Origin: Owenia fusiformis
Lineage: Eukaryota; Annelida; Polychaeta; Sabellida; Oweniidae
Reading direction: 5' to 3'
DNA length: 64,000 nucleotides
NCBI GenBank assembly: GCA_903813345.2
Contig: CAIIXF020000011.1
Span: 28,326,166-28,390,165 of the forward strand
The number at the start of each line of letters is the position of its first letter. Position 1 is the stretch's first letter. This document shows positions 26,401 to 33,473 of this stretch, piece after piece. The translations under genes and the position numbers were made by a program. The notes beneath the pieces were generated by a model. It did no database searches and was not told the origin of the DNA. It was given only the letters and a program-made list of their open reading frames with translations.

Positions 26401-29400
26401 ATATGCAACACGGACAAAATATGGGAACCGGAAGCTGGACCCGTTTGCACAAGTATGTTGAATCATTATTTCGACATTTTGTCTAATTTTGAACTTTTTT
26501 TTAATTGTTGCCAAATGTGCTTTCTCATAATTAACCTATTTTGGTGTGGCGATTTACAATTTCTAGAAATGAGAGGCAATACTGAAATAATCATTATTCA
26601 ATTAGTACCAAGCAAGAGCTAACAGGGACGATGGCTGTTTTGATCAACATGTTTACCTTTGAAAATAAATTAATTAACTATTGTATAATTATCTTGTCGA
26701 TCCAATCTCCACAGACATCAAATCAGCAAAGCAGGCGTTAAAATAATCCGATCTTGACGTAAGAAAATATAATTTTCTGCATATTGTTCGCCAGCCATTA
26801 GTATAATTACGACGTGGGCGAATCTTTGGTTGTTAAAAACAACCTCCTTATTATGAAAGCTGATTAAGTCACTTGTATAATTTCGAAGTATTTAACATGA
26901 TACTAATTGAATAACAAGGGTTATCAGGGGCCTTATTAATCAAACTATCGCAAGCATTGTGACGTCACAGCGTAGGAAATGTCTGCGACAAGGGTCTTGT
27001 CTGCGACAATCCCAGTCACGCCCACATTGGCGAAATCTCAGTGATTATTCAAGTAGTTATATTGCGTTTAATATAAGGTCAAGCAAAAGGAGTGGTATCG
27101 ATATGGTGAACTTTTTGAACACTTGTTTCTCTTAGACCAGTCATCAAAACATTCTGAAAATTTTACACAACGTCAATTTAAGGGTCATCTTTTGGATGGT
27201 AACATTGTAATTTGAATTTTATATAATCTTTTCTCTATATTGTTTTAGAAAACACATCAGGCACTTCTTCCGTTCTTGGTATCATATGTTCGGAATGAAA
27301 TGAAACATCTATCCGAACCTCATTGGAACAAAACGACATAAACACAACGTTTTTAGGTCTCTCAATATTGTAATTGTACAAAGGAAAGTTTGGTTGATTT
27401 TAAAAAAAGTATCTTGTTAATGAAATAAGAGGGTTATCTTAATTTTTATCTATTTTGGGGGGGTTTTGTTTTAAGGTTTTGCATACTTTTTGTTAAATCA
27501 ACCCAAATTTCCTTTGTAAAACTATAATATTGAGAGGTCTATGGAAATGTTGTATATGCTATTTTGTTCCAACAATGTTCAGAAAGACATTTTATTTCAT
27601 TCTCAAGAATTAGAAGAAAGGAACAAAAATGTTAACAAAACAGTTATATAAAATATATATTAATAATTTTTGCGTGAAATTGTTGCCAATCAGTTAACAT
27701 TACATAAAGCACCGTGTTTTTTTTACAGAATGTTTTCAATAATTGGTTTAAGAGAAAAACATGGTTGGATTCAGTTCACCATATCGATATATATAAATGT
27801 ATAACAACATTAAAAAATAAATTTGATATCTTTTGGCAAAATGAAGAACCGGAGGATATCGTGACGATATACTCCGGAAAACCAATATGCGGAGGATATA
27901 GTGACGACATTCTCCGCTTGTTGATTTCCCGCCAAATTGAACTATTTCACATGAAATTTAATTTTCAATGATACACACTTAGTACACTACTAAAAAGTGA
28001 AGGATAATAAGAACATTCTATGATTTTGAGAAATATCATTTTAATCTACGAGGTGATATTGATATCTGCACGAGAGAGCGAAGCGAATGAGTGCACATAT
28101 CAATATTACCTCTTTATGCCTCTTCATGTTTTTATTTATATAACCTGCAATGAAAATACTTATGATACATGTGATAAACTTTGTTGAACCTGAAAAAATT
28201 ATATCATATCATATTGCTTGTCAAATAAAGTTGTCTACATACTTCGCTTGTTTTTGCGAGTAGTCGGATGGATGAATATTCAGTCATATGACTTGCGGCA
28301 AACCCAACATTTTCCTTAAGTTTGCATGGCAATATGTTGATTTTCAAAAATCACCAGATTTGTCATCCATTCCTGTGACCAACTGTAATAGAGGAAAAAT
28401 TGAAAATGGCGGAACTATGGGACCGGAAATGATGTCAGGTATTAGATAGTGTTAGATTAAGTCTATGAATGTCAAATAGTTGGTCTCAGAAGGACGCACC
28501 ATAAAAGGCAGGTGAACATGTCACCAGATGGCTGGTACTAATACAACTGTTTATTTGTAGTCAAAACGTGTCCGGATATACGGGCCCAAACTCCAGGAAG
28601 TGTTGAATTTTCCGACCCAAAGCGTTCTTGTGGAAGTAATGCAAGCTTTGAATGTAGCAGATGCTGGGAAATAGAAGGACCAGAAATATTGACTTGTAGA
28701 CCAGATAGTTCTTGGGGGACAGAATTTCCCGTTTGTTGGGGTAGGTTTAGTTCTACATTTCCCCTCATATCCTTTCATAAGCATCCAGGGAAATTTTAGA
28801 AAGAAATGCGCCATTTAATGTTATTTTAAAAACTATCCTTCTGACGACGAGGTAATTTAAATTATTTTTTAGATATACGAGCGTAACTCATTAATTTAAG
28901 TCAATGTTTTTCAGTATTCATAATCTCGAATTCATATATTTAAAATAATTCATATTGTATAACGTATTAGTGTATGTATGCTTCACAACTTAGGTACTGT
29001 GTGTGCCAACCCGCCTAAACCAGATAATGGTACTGTACACTACCTTTACACTAACTGCAGTGACGTTGCAACGTTCAGCTGTGACGTATGTTACCGTTTA
29101 GTTGGTCCACCCACCGCCATCTGTGGGCTCGATGGGGAATGGACCGAAACACCAACATGTGAACTAATGGATAATAGTAAGTTGTGTTATAAGATACAAC
29201 AGACGGGTAATTTGTAGGAACTCGATATTAGTTACTTGAATGTAAACATGTAAAACAGTGCGCAATTTTCTTTTATCAAGATTAGGATCAATACATTGAT
29301 ATTCCATAAAGTAAGTTGTTGTTCTAATTTGAAGTGATGATTAAATTATGGGTAACTTGTCTTCTGTAAACACCTAGCTATCCAAAGACTCACTTTGTTT

Positions 29401-29601
29401 ATAGTAAGACGATGTTCGCGTCCACCAAATGTTCGAAATGCGTTACTGACCTTGAACAGCACAGAATGTGGCGCCAAAGCAATATATGATTGCATTGACG
29501 AAAATACTATTATGTCGGGGGATGGCGTAGGGGTATGCATGCCTGATGGAACGTGGACGTTCAACGGAACAACGTCATCTCCGTCATGTATTGTTATCTG
29601 A
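10745..29601 (+). CDS. Secreted LamG-CCP protein, 26 exons, about 2000 aa (whole gene)
   Basis: Joining 26 GT-AG exons gives 6003 nt, i.e. 2000 residues plus stop, without any frame break. Order: signal peptide (about 1-20), helical region of unknown type (about 30-225), degenerate CCP-like exon (to about 289), LamG-like domain 1 (to about 492), LamG-like domain 2 (to about 700), then 21 CCP/sushi modules to the C-terminus, one per exon. Every intron is phase 1 except the one inside LamG 1 (phase 2), the signature of a gene built by exon shuffling. No transmembrane segment or GPI signal is visible at the end, so a secreted or matrix protein is inferred. CCP and LamG modules bind proteins and glycans in complement regulators, SVEP1-like and selectin-like proteins; I recognise no named orthologue. 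Most modules 3-20 carry extra cysteines. The exact first exon remains uncertain. Confidence 0.85.
11798..11977 (+). CDS. CCP gene exon 2: degenerate CCP-like module
   Basis: Bounded by TTTTTAAG| and |GTATGT, phase 1 on both sides and 180 nt, the size of the CCP exons downstream. It has the CCP-like PPIPKNGR near the start and FQCIPGYKRIG, the usual C2 plus G-Y segment, but no conserved tryptophan and no clear third cysteine. Best read as a diverged sushi module, possibly using the last cysteine of exon 1 as its first. Confidence 0.65.
13190..13475. repeat. Two-copy tandem duplication in intron 2
   Basis: A unit of about 135 bp containing TTTCTCAAGGTAAAA, with preceding TTGACCTTCAATGAC-type text, occurs twice. 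The minus-strand open frame across it is only a by-product. Confidence 0.6.
13552..13717 (+). CDS. CCP gene exon 3: start of LamG-like domain 1
   Basis: Acceptor TTATTTATAG|, donor CTCGA|GTGAGT (a strong donor). It enters in phase 1 and leaves in phase 2, the only non-phase-1 intron of the gene. It encodes the first strands of a concanavalin-type jelly roll (WPLNIRVGG ... NGAVKLNYLE), where LamG_3 domains usually have a G-x-A-hydrophobic segment. Confidence 0.75.
14079..14521 (+). CDS. CCP gene exon 4: rest of LamG-like domain 1
   Basis: Acceptor TTCTCCTAG|, donor CAAG|GTATTT. Diagnostic LamG/pentraxin-like segments: SYFTWMAYINP, NTWTHIAFAFN, TQFINGEEF, ISLGDQGNFFGVTCLRVYG. Two cysteines (VTC and DLC) sit where LamG_3 domains commonly form a C-terminal disulfide. 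Residues about 345-492 of the protein. Confidence 0.85.
14618..15148. mobile_element. Foldback MITE in intron 4
   Basis: Ends are CTGGTTATAAA and its inverse. The arms share ACGTTACGTCTT and AAATGGATG, and the palindrome runs on through GTAACCAG, CGATTATTG and AACGTCCTGG/AACGTCTTGG segments to a centre near 14880. About 530 bp, with no transposase. Confidence 0.75.
15505..16128 (+). CDS. CCP gene exon 5: LamG-like domain 2
   Basis: A complete second LamG-like domain in one phase 1-1 exon (624 nt), acceptor TCTTCCAG|, donor CAAG|GTATGT. Segments: EFGFHIWLL, STWTHIGFTYDG, AFLYIDGEDV, GYVGKSGRRD, FNGNISCSAVYD and a closing KQC. The same W-T-H-I and paired C-terminal cysteines as domain 1 suggest that the two arose by duplication, although domain 1 has since acquired (or domain 2 lost) an internal intron. 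Confidence 0.88.
16586..16792 (+). CDS. CCP gene exon 6: CCP 1 (canonical four-cysteine)
   Basis: Acceptor GTTGTAG|, donor GTAC|GTAAGT, phase 1-1. A textbook sushi module: NCGPPIPLKNG, VANYSCDIGF, STCQWDGTWN, KCV. Only four cysteines plus the conserved tryptophan, unlike most of the modules that follow. Confidence 0.92.
17310..17504 (+). CDS. CCP gene exon 7: CCP 2
   Basis: Acceptor CACATTTAG|, donor CTT|GTAAGT, phase 1-1. ECPSLEED, ASFSCRSPCDG, IKCLQT, GVWNSSIPTC. Five cysteines: the usual four plus one four residues after C2 (Cy), without the partner (Cx) seen in later modules. Confidence 0.85.
17895..18065 (+). CDS. CCP gene exon 8: CCP 3 (type A, six cysteines)
   Basis: Acceptor ATTATCTCAG|, donor GAAT|GTATGA, 171 nt, phase 1-1. 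SCGVPPEPPHS, TTCGKT (Cx), TYVCDNCYSL (C2 and Cy), STCQSSGEW, TTC. The first of three type A modules (exons 8, 11, 12), all 171 nt and sharing KGPTFSTC or EGPTFSTC. Confidence 0.92.
18415..18591 (+). CDS. CCP gene exon 9: CCP 4 (type B, six cysteines)
   Basis: Acceptor TTCATTCAG|, donor CGAA|GTGAGA, 177 nt. ECNTIPVAPLNGFI, KCGTIATFTCSDCYDAIG, TTTCQSNGQWSDAEPVC. Pairs with exon 13 (same length, shared NGFI/DGFI and TTTC-SGQW or SNGQW) as the type B module of the duplicated triplet. Confidence 0.92.
18744..18923 (+). CDS. CCP gene exon 10: CCP 5 (type C, six cysteines)
   Basis: Acceptor GTTTTTCAG|, donor TATAG|GTATAC, 180 nt. TCPGVNSGSFNNGQ, NTTSNTCGTTATFTC, CFDLVGESSRTC, EWSSPAPVC. Closest to exon 14, with which it shares TTSNTCGTTAT and FDLVGES. 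Confidence 0.92.
19173..19343 (+). CDS. CCP gene exon 11: CCP 6 (type A, six cysteines)
   Basis: Acceptor TCTGATTCAG|, donor GAAT|GTATGA, 171 nt. SCGIPSEPIHSS, TTCGETVSYRCDDCYSL, STCEINGEWSDAPIC. Very close to exon 8, and a lone type A copy between the two A-B-C triplets. Confidence 0.92.
19780..19950 (+). CDS. CCP gene exon 12: CCP 7 (type A, six cysteines)
   Basis: Acceptor ATTTCCCAG|, donor AAAT|GTATGC, 171 nt. ACGEPPEPANSTAVYD, TTCGETATYACEDCY, STCESNGEWTETPIC. Starts the second A-B-C triplet (exons 12-14). Confidence 0.92.
20241..20417 (+). CDS. CCP gene exon 13: CCP 8 (type B, six cysteines)
   Basis: Acceptor TTCTATTTAG|, donor CAAG|GTATAG, 177 nt. ECKNVPEAPADGFIDV, TCGTVARFSCSDCFVLVG, TTTCESSGQWS, PICQ. 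Type B partner of exon 9. Confidence 0.92.
20435..20616. mobile_element. MITE family 1 copy (intron 13)
   Basis: A palindromic element of about 175-180 bp with ends like CCTCAGTCACATTTGATCTA and inner GTACGGC/GCCGTAC. Other copies lie at 22776, 45008 and 52911. All share an internal GATGTAGA/TCTACATC segment and end-to-end inverted symmetry. Non-autonomous; no transposase. Confidence 0.75.
20835..21011 (+). CDS. CCP gene exon 14: CCP 9 (type C, six cysteines)
   Basis: Acceptor TTGATCCAG|, donor GTTG|GTAAGT, 177 nt. TCPDISDPFENGEV, TTSNTCGTTATYKCGDCFDL, RTCWNDGEWSAPEPVC. Ends the second A-B-C triplet. The plus-strand open frame starting at 20790 is in another frame and is not used. Confidence 0.92.
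21404..21577 (+). CDS. CCP gene exon 15: CCP 10 (six cysteines)
   Basis: Acceptor ATGACTTCAG|, donor AAAG|GTAATA, 174 nt. TCENEKPPNHGSVDT, TTCGTIATFSCGKCHDL, RTCLSDRRWSDEKPEC. Closest to type C modules, so probably a diverged extra C copy. Confidence 0.9.
22360..22533 (+). CDS. CCP gene exon 16: CCP 11 (six cysteines)
   Basis: Acceptor TTTTCCTTAG|, donor AGAA|GTAAGT, 174 nt. ECPKITPPEGGLFD, TKCGTVLTVICKECFRL, KTCLPDRTWSLGGHAC. It keeps both extra cysteines and is the last six-cysteine module before the alternating block. Confidence 0.9.
22776..22957. mobile_element. MITE family 1 copy (intron 16)
   Basis: Same family and orientation as 20435-20616 (CGCATTTGATCTACGG at the left, GTAGAGCAAATGTGACTGAG at the right). 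The open frames on either strand around 22512-22892 overlap this element and exon 16 and are not genes. Confidence 0.72.
23065..23247 (+). CDS. CCP gene exon 17: CCP 12 (type D, Cx only)
   Basis: Acceptor GATGATTTAG|, donor AGAG|GTAAGA, 183 nt. VCARRDVPQNAIVKQGD, TQITCGTEITFECPPAYD, TKCLGHGQW, ECR. Five cysteines: Cx present, Cy position replaced by PPAY. First of three type D modules (exons 17, 19, 21). Confidence 0.9.
23517..23691. mobile_element. Foldback element in intron 17
   Basis: CGGGGTGTATTCGACAATAT at the left end is matched, inverted, by ATGTTCTCGAATATACCCCG at the right. The inner GTAATA and GACCGAAG also pair. Both long open frames here (plus 23372-23698 and minus 23389-23736) run through this element and resemble no protein family I know. 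Confidence 0.6.
23922..24131 (+). CDS. CCP gene exon 18: CCP 13 (type E, Cy only)
   Basis: Acceptor TATTTTCAG|, donor AAAA|GTGAGT, 210 nt. VCPARNIVDHSKL, a type E insertion RPFRVMNPIKDE, ITYECDQCYRM, VECKLDGTWSAFPNC. Five cysteines: Cy present, Cx missing. Confidence 0.92.
24283..24468 (+). CDS. CCP gene exon 19: CCP 14 (type D, Cx only)
   Basis: Acceptor TATTATTAG|, donor AGAA|GTAAGA, 186 nt. TCKHRTVPQNAILRRGD, DIFCKSKVSYACPPGYDLLG, ECLETGKWDEDSPEC. Shares RRGDP and CPPGYDL with exon 21. Confidence 0.92.
24734..24943 (+). CDS. CCP gene exon 20: CCP 15 (type E, Cy only)
   Basis: Acceptor ATATTATAG|, donor AGCA|GTGAGT, 210 nt. VCPALTPIDNAKI, RPFRVMSPIQDEPEDV, ITYKCDHCYEM, VECSLQGTWGAFPTC. 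Near copy of exon 18. Confidence 0.92.
25069..25254 (+). CDS. CCP gene exon 21: CCP 16 (type D, Cx only)
   Basis: Acceptor GGTTTTCAG|, donor AAAA|GTAAGA, 186 nt. TCQRRPIPRSAILRRGD, DILCGNKVTFGCPPGYDLIG, ECLDTGLWDVDLPEC. It lacks an in-frame methionine. Confidence 0.92.
25762..25971 (+). CDS. CCP gene exon 22: CCP 17 (type E, Cy only)
   Basis: Acceptor GTTATCTAG|, donor AACA|GTGAGA, 210 nt. VCPELPDVANADVV, SDRVMNPIQHEPNDV, TFECDSCYTI, VKCGLDGRWSRFPRC. Last of the D-E pairs. Upstream in the intron (25632-25760) the open frame continues without coding features. Confidence 0.92.
26270..26452 (+). CDS. CCP gene exon 23: CCP 18 (six cysteines)
   Basis: Acceptor GAATTTCAG|, donor ACAA|GTATGT, 183 nt. 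VCPAPPRRPDTVI, RTCGTLITYTCVNPECYNRTG (six-cysteine type with two residues more between C2 and Cy), KICNTDKIWEPEAGPVC. NRT and NRTG give potential N-glycosylation sites. Confidence 0.88.
27290..27605. mobile_element. Foldback MITE in intron 23
   Basis: The left arm includes GGTCTCTCAATATTGTAATT and TTGTACAAAGGAAAG, and the right arm holds the inverted equivalents (TTTCCTTTGTAAAAC, AATATTGAGAGGTC). The ends GGAATGAAATGAAAC and ATTTTATTTCATTCT also pair. About 315 bp. Confidence 0.7.
27849..27917. repeat. Two consecutive similar hairpins
   Basis: Two 29-bp imperfect palindromes separated by 11 bp. Each has a CGGAGGATAT-GTGACGA core and closing ACTCCGG or TCTCCGC. The two hairpins are copies of each other as well as self-complementary. 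An overlapping open frame (27714-27971) is not considered coding. Confidence 0.6.
28185..28440. repeat. Fragment of the 36-kb repeat element (intron 23)
   Basis: AACTTTGTTGAACCTG, GGATGGATGAATATTC and CAGTCATATGACTTGCGGCAA match the inner part of the repeat at 35969-36833 (its stretch at about 36450-36700), in the same order and on the same strand. Confidence 0.6.
28561..28740 (+). CDS. CCP gene exon 24: CCP 19 (six cysteines)
   Basis: Acceptor TTATTTGTAG|, donor TTGGG|GTAGGT, 180 nt. TCPDIRAQTPGSVEF, RSCGSNASFECSRCWEIEG, LTCRPDSSWGTEFPVC. Both extra cysteines present. The preceding intron (2108 bp) is the longest of the array and holds three repeat insertions. Confidence 0.9.
28994..29176 (+). 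CDS. CCP gene exon 25: CCP 20 (six cysteines)
   Basis: Acceptor ACAACTTAG|, donor AATA|GTAAGT, 183 nt. VCANPPKPDNGTVHY, TNCSDVATFSCDVCYRLVG, AICGLDGEWTETPTC. NGT is a potential N-glycosylation site. Confidence 0.92.
29405..29601 (+). CDS. CCP gene exon 26: CCP 21 and stop
   Basis: Acceptor TTGTTTATAG|. RCSRPPNVRNALL, TECGAKAIYDC, VGVCMPDGTW, PSCIVI then TGA. Five cysteines: Cx present, Cy missing (DEN instead). The protein ends four residues after the last cysteine, so there is no membrane anchor. Confidence 0.9.
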
Positions 29602-29647
29602 TGTGCACTTAAAGATTCACAGCTCAACAGTTTGACATGTAACTTGA

Positions 29648-29653
29648 AATAAA
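29648..29653 (+). terminator. Polyadenylation signal of the CCP gene
   Basis: AATAAA 47 bases after the stop codon of exon 26, where the 3' end of a short 3' untranslated region is expected. It is the only good signal before the convergent gene. Confidence 0.6.
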
Positions 29654-29977
29654 ACCTTGAATACGAAATTAGAAAATCATATATCCATAAAAAGCTTGTT
29701 TTGTTTTTAAATGTTGTTGTTTGTACATTTCTATGTCGAAAATTTAGAACCTTTAATATCACAATTAAGTCTAGTTTTAAATTTAAAAAATCTGAATTAT
29801 CGTGCATATATATATAATTCTATCCCAGTCTTCAAATGACCTACAGTAATATATAAGATCAAACATCCTATCTATGCAGAAATATACTCCTCGATAAAAT
29901 GCATCTTGATGATTTAGAGAAGTTATATTCACGAAATGTCTATGGAATAGTTTTTATATCTCACATAGAAACATGGG

Positions 29978-30434
29978 TTACTGCTGTTTTGAGGAACGCT
30001 GCGCTTGAAGTTTCTGCATGAATGCAGAATCTCGTTCATCTTGGTGAAGAAACTGGATATACTGTCTGACGACAACTAGCCCATGTTCAAACGATAGGCC
30101 CCTTCTCACCAGCTCATCTCTACACGCTTCATTGTCTAGGGTAATGATCCAACGATTTTCAAGGCCGCCCGTAGAGTGAATGACGTTCCTGTCTTGAAAT
30201 TGTATTGACTTCACTCGACCATTGCATCGCTTGATTTCTTGTTTCACCATTCGCAATACTTGCGCATGCGTCAGTTCAATACCCGGATATTGAAAACACG
30301 CCACGCATGCGTTTTCCTGGTTGTCGTATTGAAGTTTAGTGATTCGTCTTCGGATTGGATTGACATCTACTCGTTTCCTGCTCAATTTCTCTAATTTTGA
30401 GATAATATCTCTTAGATTTTCAGGATCATTTGGA
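29978..30434 (-). CDS. Unrecognised gene exon 2 (possible RRM-like fold)
   Basis: Acceptor TTGTTTTCAG| then SPNDPENLRDIISKLEKL (a short helix). The remainder alternates strand and helix in a beta-alpha-beta-beta-alpha-beta order: CVACFQY, AQVLRMVKQEIKRC, VKSIQFQD, RWIITLDN, EACRDELVRRG, VVVRQY. This order is like an RRM fold, or the small gag-like domains of CCHC proteins. That reading is inferred from pattern only. It ends QRSSKQQ and TAA. Confidence 0.6.
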
Positions 30435-32436
30435 CTGAAAACAAGATAACTTTATTACACGACACAAGATTAGGAAAACTTTGACCATGACCACAAGCTA
30501 AAGAGGGGGAGAAACCCCAGGGTTCAAAGATGACATACGCTTATAATGTAAATCTGTATTGAGATGACATCGTCGCTGATTGGTTTAGCGAGTCGATCGT
30601 TGATTGGTTTAAAGCTAGGTCAATTTGAAAACTTTGAAAACCAAGATGGAGGGTACAGTTTCGACAAATGGAGGTGCGCGAAGGAGGAAATCATATGTCA
30701 TCAATTGAATCATGCTACATGCTTATGCAGGTCAACTGTAAAGTGTTTTCTTGTTGTCATGGCGATAATCCATGACACAAACTGAATAACAAATTGACCC
30801 TTGCAAAAGGTTTACTTGCAAAAATATTCTTTCAGGTCATTTCATATCTTTTTTAGTGTATTGCATAAAATATTTTGCTATGTGTGAAAAGAATTTATGC
30901 CCAATACTTAATGCATTGTGGAATGACCATTCCTTTCAGGTGTTGCTTCCTAAAATTACCATTCGATGCCATTACCATTCTGATTCGATAAAACAATAAA
31001 AGAATTTTAAAAAAATGTCAACATGTCTAAATTAAAGTAACTTTTAGCTTATCTCAGCTATCTCAATACCGAAATTATTCTCATCAATTCAAAATTCAAA
31101 TTAACATCTAGCATACTTATATCGTACAAACCGTGACATTACTTCACACCTCGCTGGTATTCACCAAACTCTCCTCTATTAATCTCCTCTCACGGCGTAC
31201 CCTTCATGAGTTCAAATTAATGACACATTAAAAATGTTGTATATCTATGTTTCCTACGATAAGTTGGCAACAGGACATGTATTGACATAAAGGTCGTGGA
31301 ACATGGATTAAAAATCGAGTCTTGAGTCGAAAATTTCTTTTTTCTACTTGGAACTCTGTGTTTCACTCAATTATACATGTTCCTGGGCCTATGGAATGGA
31401 CAGTCCCAGAAGGGGAATAGGTTAACTGTTCCATGCATAATTTAGAGATCGAAAAACAACATTGAGTTGAGACACACTAGCAATCAATGAATAATTAATG
31501 AAAATGGCAACAAAGAATATAATGGTTAAACGCTGCAGTTGGAAGCAATATTTTCAAAACATACCTATGTTCCAATCAAATATTTATTTTATAATTTGAA
31601 AAATTATCATGAGATAAAGTAAGAACTTTTGACATGTCATAGTCTTTGTTGCCCCTTTAAGTAAGCAATGAATCAACTATCACTGTTACTTTAGCAAATG
31701 AAAAATCTTTTTATTTACTTCATACTAGATTGTTATAAAATCTTCAGGGGGATTTTACCTTTCTGTTTCGATTGGTGGTAGTTTCAATACCAAAGATTTC
31801 TTCGCACGATGTCGCCTCATGCTAACTTTGTCTCGAAATCCCAACTTTAAGAACCGATCTGTTTCAGAAAATTTTTCTGGTACGCCTGCCTGCCTCAACT
31901 GGGGTAAAACAAGACGCGTTGTCGTGTCTACTGCTGCAGGTCCCTCGGACGCGTGAGATTGAGAAAGAGTGTCAACGGTTTCACTAACATCAAGATGTTT
32001 ATCTTTTTGGCGAAATGATAGCTTCGGTGTGAAGGGTGTTATCACATTCCTTTCGGGTGTACTCCTGTTCCTTGTGTCAATTTTGAGAAATGGATCGAAT
32101 AAGTAACGACCAAAGGATCCCGATGTTAGAGGATTCAAAGGAACGAGAAATTGCTCACCGGTTTTGTGTTTGAGAACATTTGATCTTTCAATGGCCAATC
32201 TTTCTAGAACACCATGTGGAGTTGGCGATGAAGGTGCAAATATGTCAGCATCAGCATTTTCAGCATCAATCCCTTCTAAATCAATCTCTTCTGTGGTTAT
32301 CTTTGGAAGTCGAGTAGTGTGTGTCATCGGGAACCGTTGTATCAGAGAATCCAGGATCTGTAAAATCACCTTCTTCGTCTACTTCCTTTACATCGGAAAG
32401 TCGAATTATTATTTTAGATTGGCTTGATGTAGGCAT
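29978..32436 (-). CDS. Unrecognised two-exon gene (whole), apparent frameshift near 5' end
   Basis: Read on the minus strand. Exon 1 (32436-31759) and exon 2 (30434-29978) join in frame across a 1324-bp GT-AG intron. From the ATG at 32327 the product is 341 residues. A further upstream frame from the ATG at 32436 would join it if an ACACAC run near 32320 were two bases longer, giving about 378 residues. The N-terminal two thirds are acidic, serine/threonine- and proline-rich and probably disordered; the C-terminal about 100 residues look compact. I do not recognise a family. The gene lies tail-to-tail with the CCP gene, 376 bp between stop codons. Confidence 0.6.
31759..32436 (-). CDS. Unrecognised gene exon 1 (low-complexity N-terminal part)
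   Basis: The main frame from the ATG at 32327 begins MTHTTRLPKITTEEIDLEG and runs to PPIETE, ending CAGAAAG-type |GTAAAA in phase 2. It has short motifs such as SFGRYLFDPFL and ITPFTPKLSF. The frame starting at 32436 (MPTSSQSK ... SDVKEVDEEGDF) has equally coding-like acidic composition but hits a stop at about 32280. Joining the two frames needs a 2-base change. Confidence 0.55.
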
Positions 32437-33327
32437 TGCGTTTCCTTTAACGGGTTTTCTGCACGATATATTGTTGTTCTATCAATGTTGATGTCATCCC
32501 ATGGCGAATTGTGACTTAAATCTTGTTGGTTTTTGCCAATTTACTTTCAATAAAGAAAAGATCTAAACACATTAGGCTTGTTATATTTTATTTATCTAAT
32601 TTAGTGAAAATAATAGTATTCCATCATATTTCATTGTAAATACTTGTTGTAACTATTCACTCTATGGAATTAGCTTCTAAATATGCTCGTCCTATATGTG
32701 CGATCTCCAAGTCATTTCAAACAGGGTATCACTTAACAATCGGCTCACTATAGACACTGTTTTATATTCATTCATTCGAAGTCCGTGTAATTGTTGCTTT
32801 AACTACCAGAATAAGTGAGAATTTATTTGAGTTCGACTGGAATTAGGAAACGGATGTCATATTATTTATTATTTATTAACGCCGACACGGATGCACTAAA
32901 AGCAAATGAATGTTAGACGATTGAATTCTTGTAATTCGCTCGTGAACATTCATCATTTATGATGGTGTAAGATTGGCAAAAACATGTTCGTATTCCCTTC
33001 TTATTGACGAAGGAAGGTCGTTCTTTTAACTGCCGGAAACAAAAATAGCTGCCATGCATAAGGAGGAAAAGTGCGCTCCTTATATTATTAAGGCATGTAA
33101 GCAAACTCTAAAACGCCGTTGTCTTTAAGGAATTACATGTATCGGTACATTTTTCAGAAAGTACTTGTTTTCATGGGAGTCCTCAATCAAGGGTGTCGCA
33201 CTTGTTTTAAATTGTAATTAATCAGTTTAACCTTCCTCATATTTCATGTATTTATTGAATAAGATGTAAACAATGTTTCCCTGTCTTTGTATCAAAGGGT
33301 TAACAAAAGATCGTGACTAGTTTAGAG
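32437..33327. other. Non-coding, 5' flank of the minus-strand gene
   Basis: No exon or repeat recognised. The promoter of the minus-strand gene should lie here. Confidence 0.35.
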
Positions 33328-33473
33328 TAATGCCTGGGTCACATTTGCTCCGATCCATCGGCCGGCGCCCGGCCGATTGAGCGTTTTGCTCAATATTGTA
33401 TTCAATTTTGAACAAAATACTCAATCGGCCGGGCGCCGTAGTGAAAATCGTAGCAAATGTGACCAAGGCATTA
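33328..33473. mobile_element. MITE family 2 copy (146 bp palindrome)
   Basis: Ends TAATGCCTGGGTCACATTTG and CAAATGTGACCAAGGCATTA, with an inner perfect arm CCGGCCGATTGAG. The centre is about 33400. A second copy in the opposite orientation lies at 47130-47273. Confidence 0.8.

Noticed and set aside
27714-27971. 85-codon plus-strand open frame
   Set aside because: It crosses twin hairpins in intron 23 and shows no CCP features; the flanking CCP exons join in frame without it.
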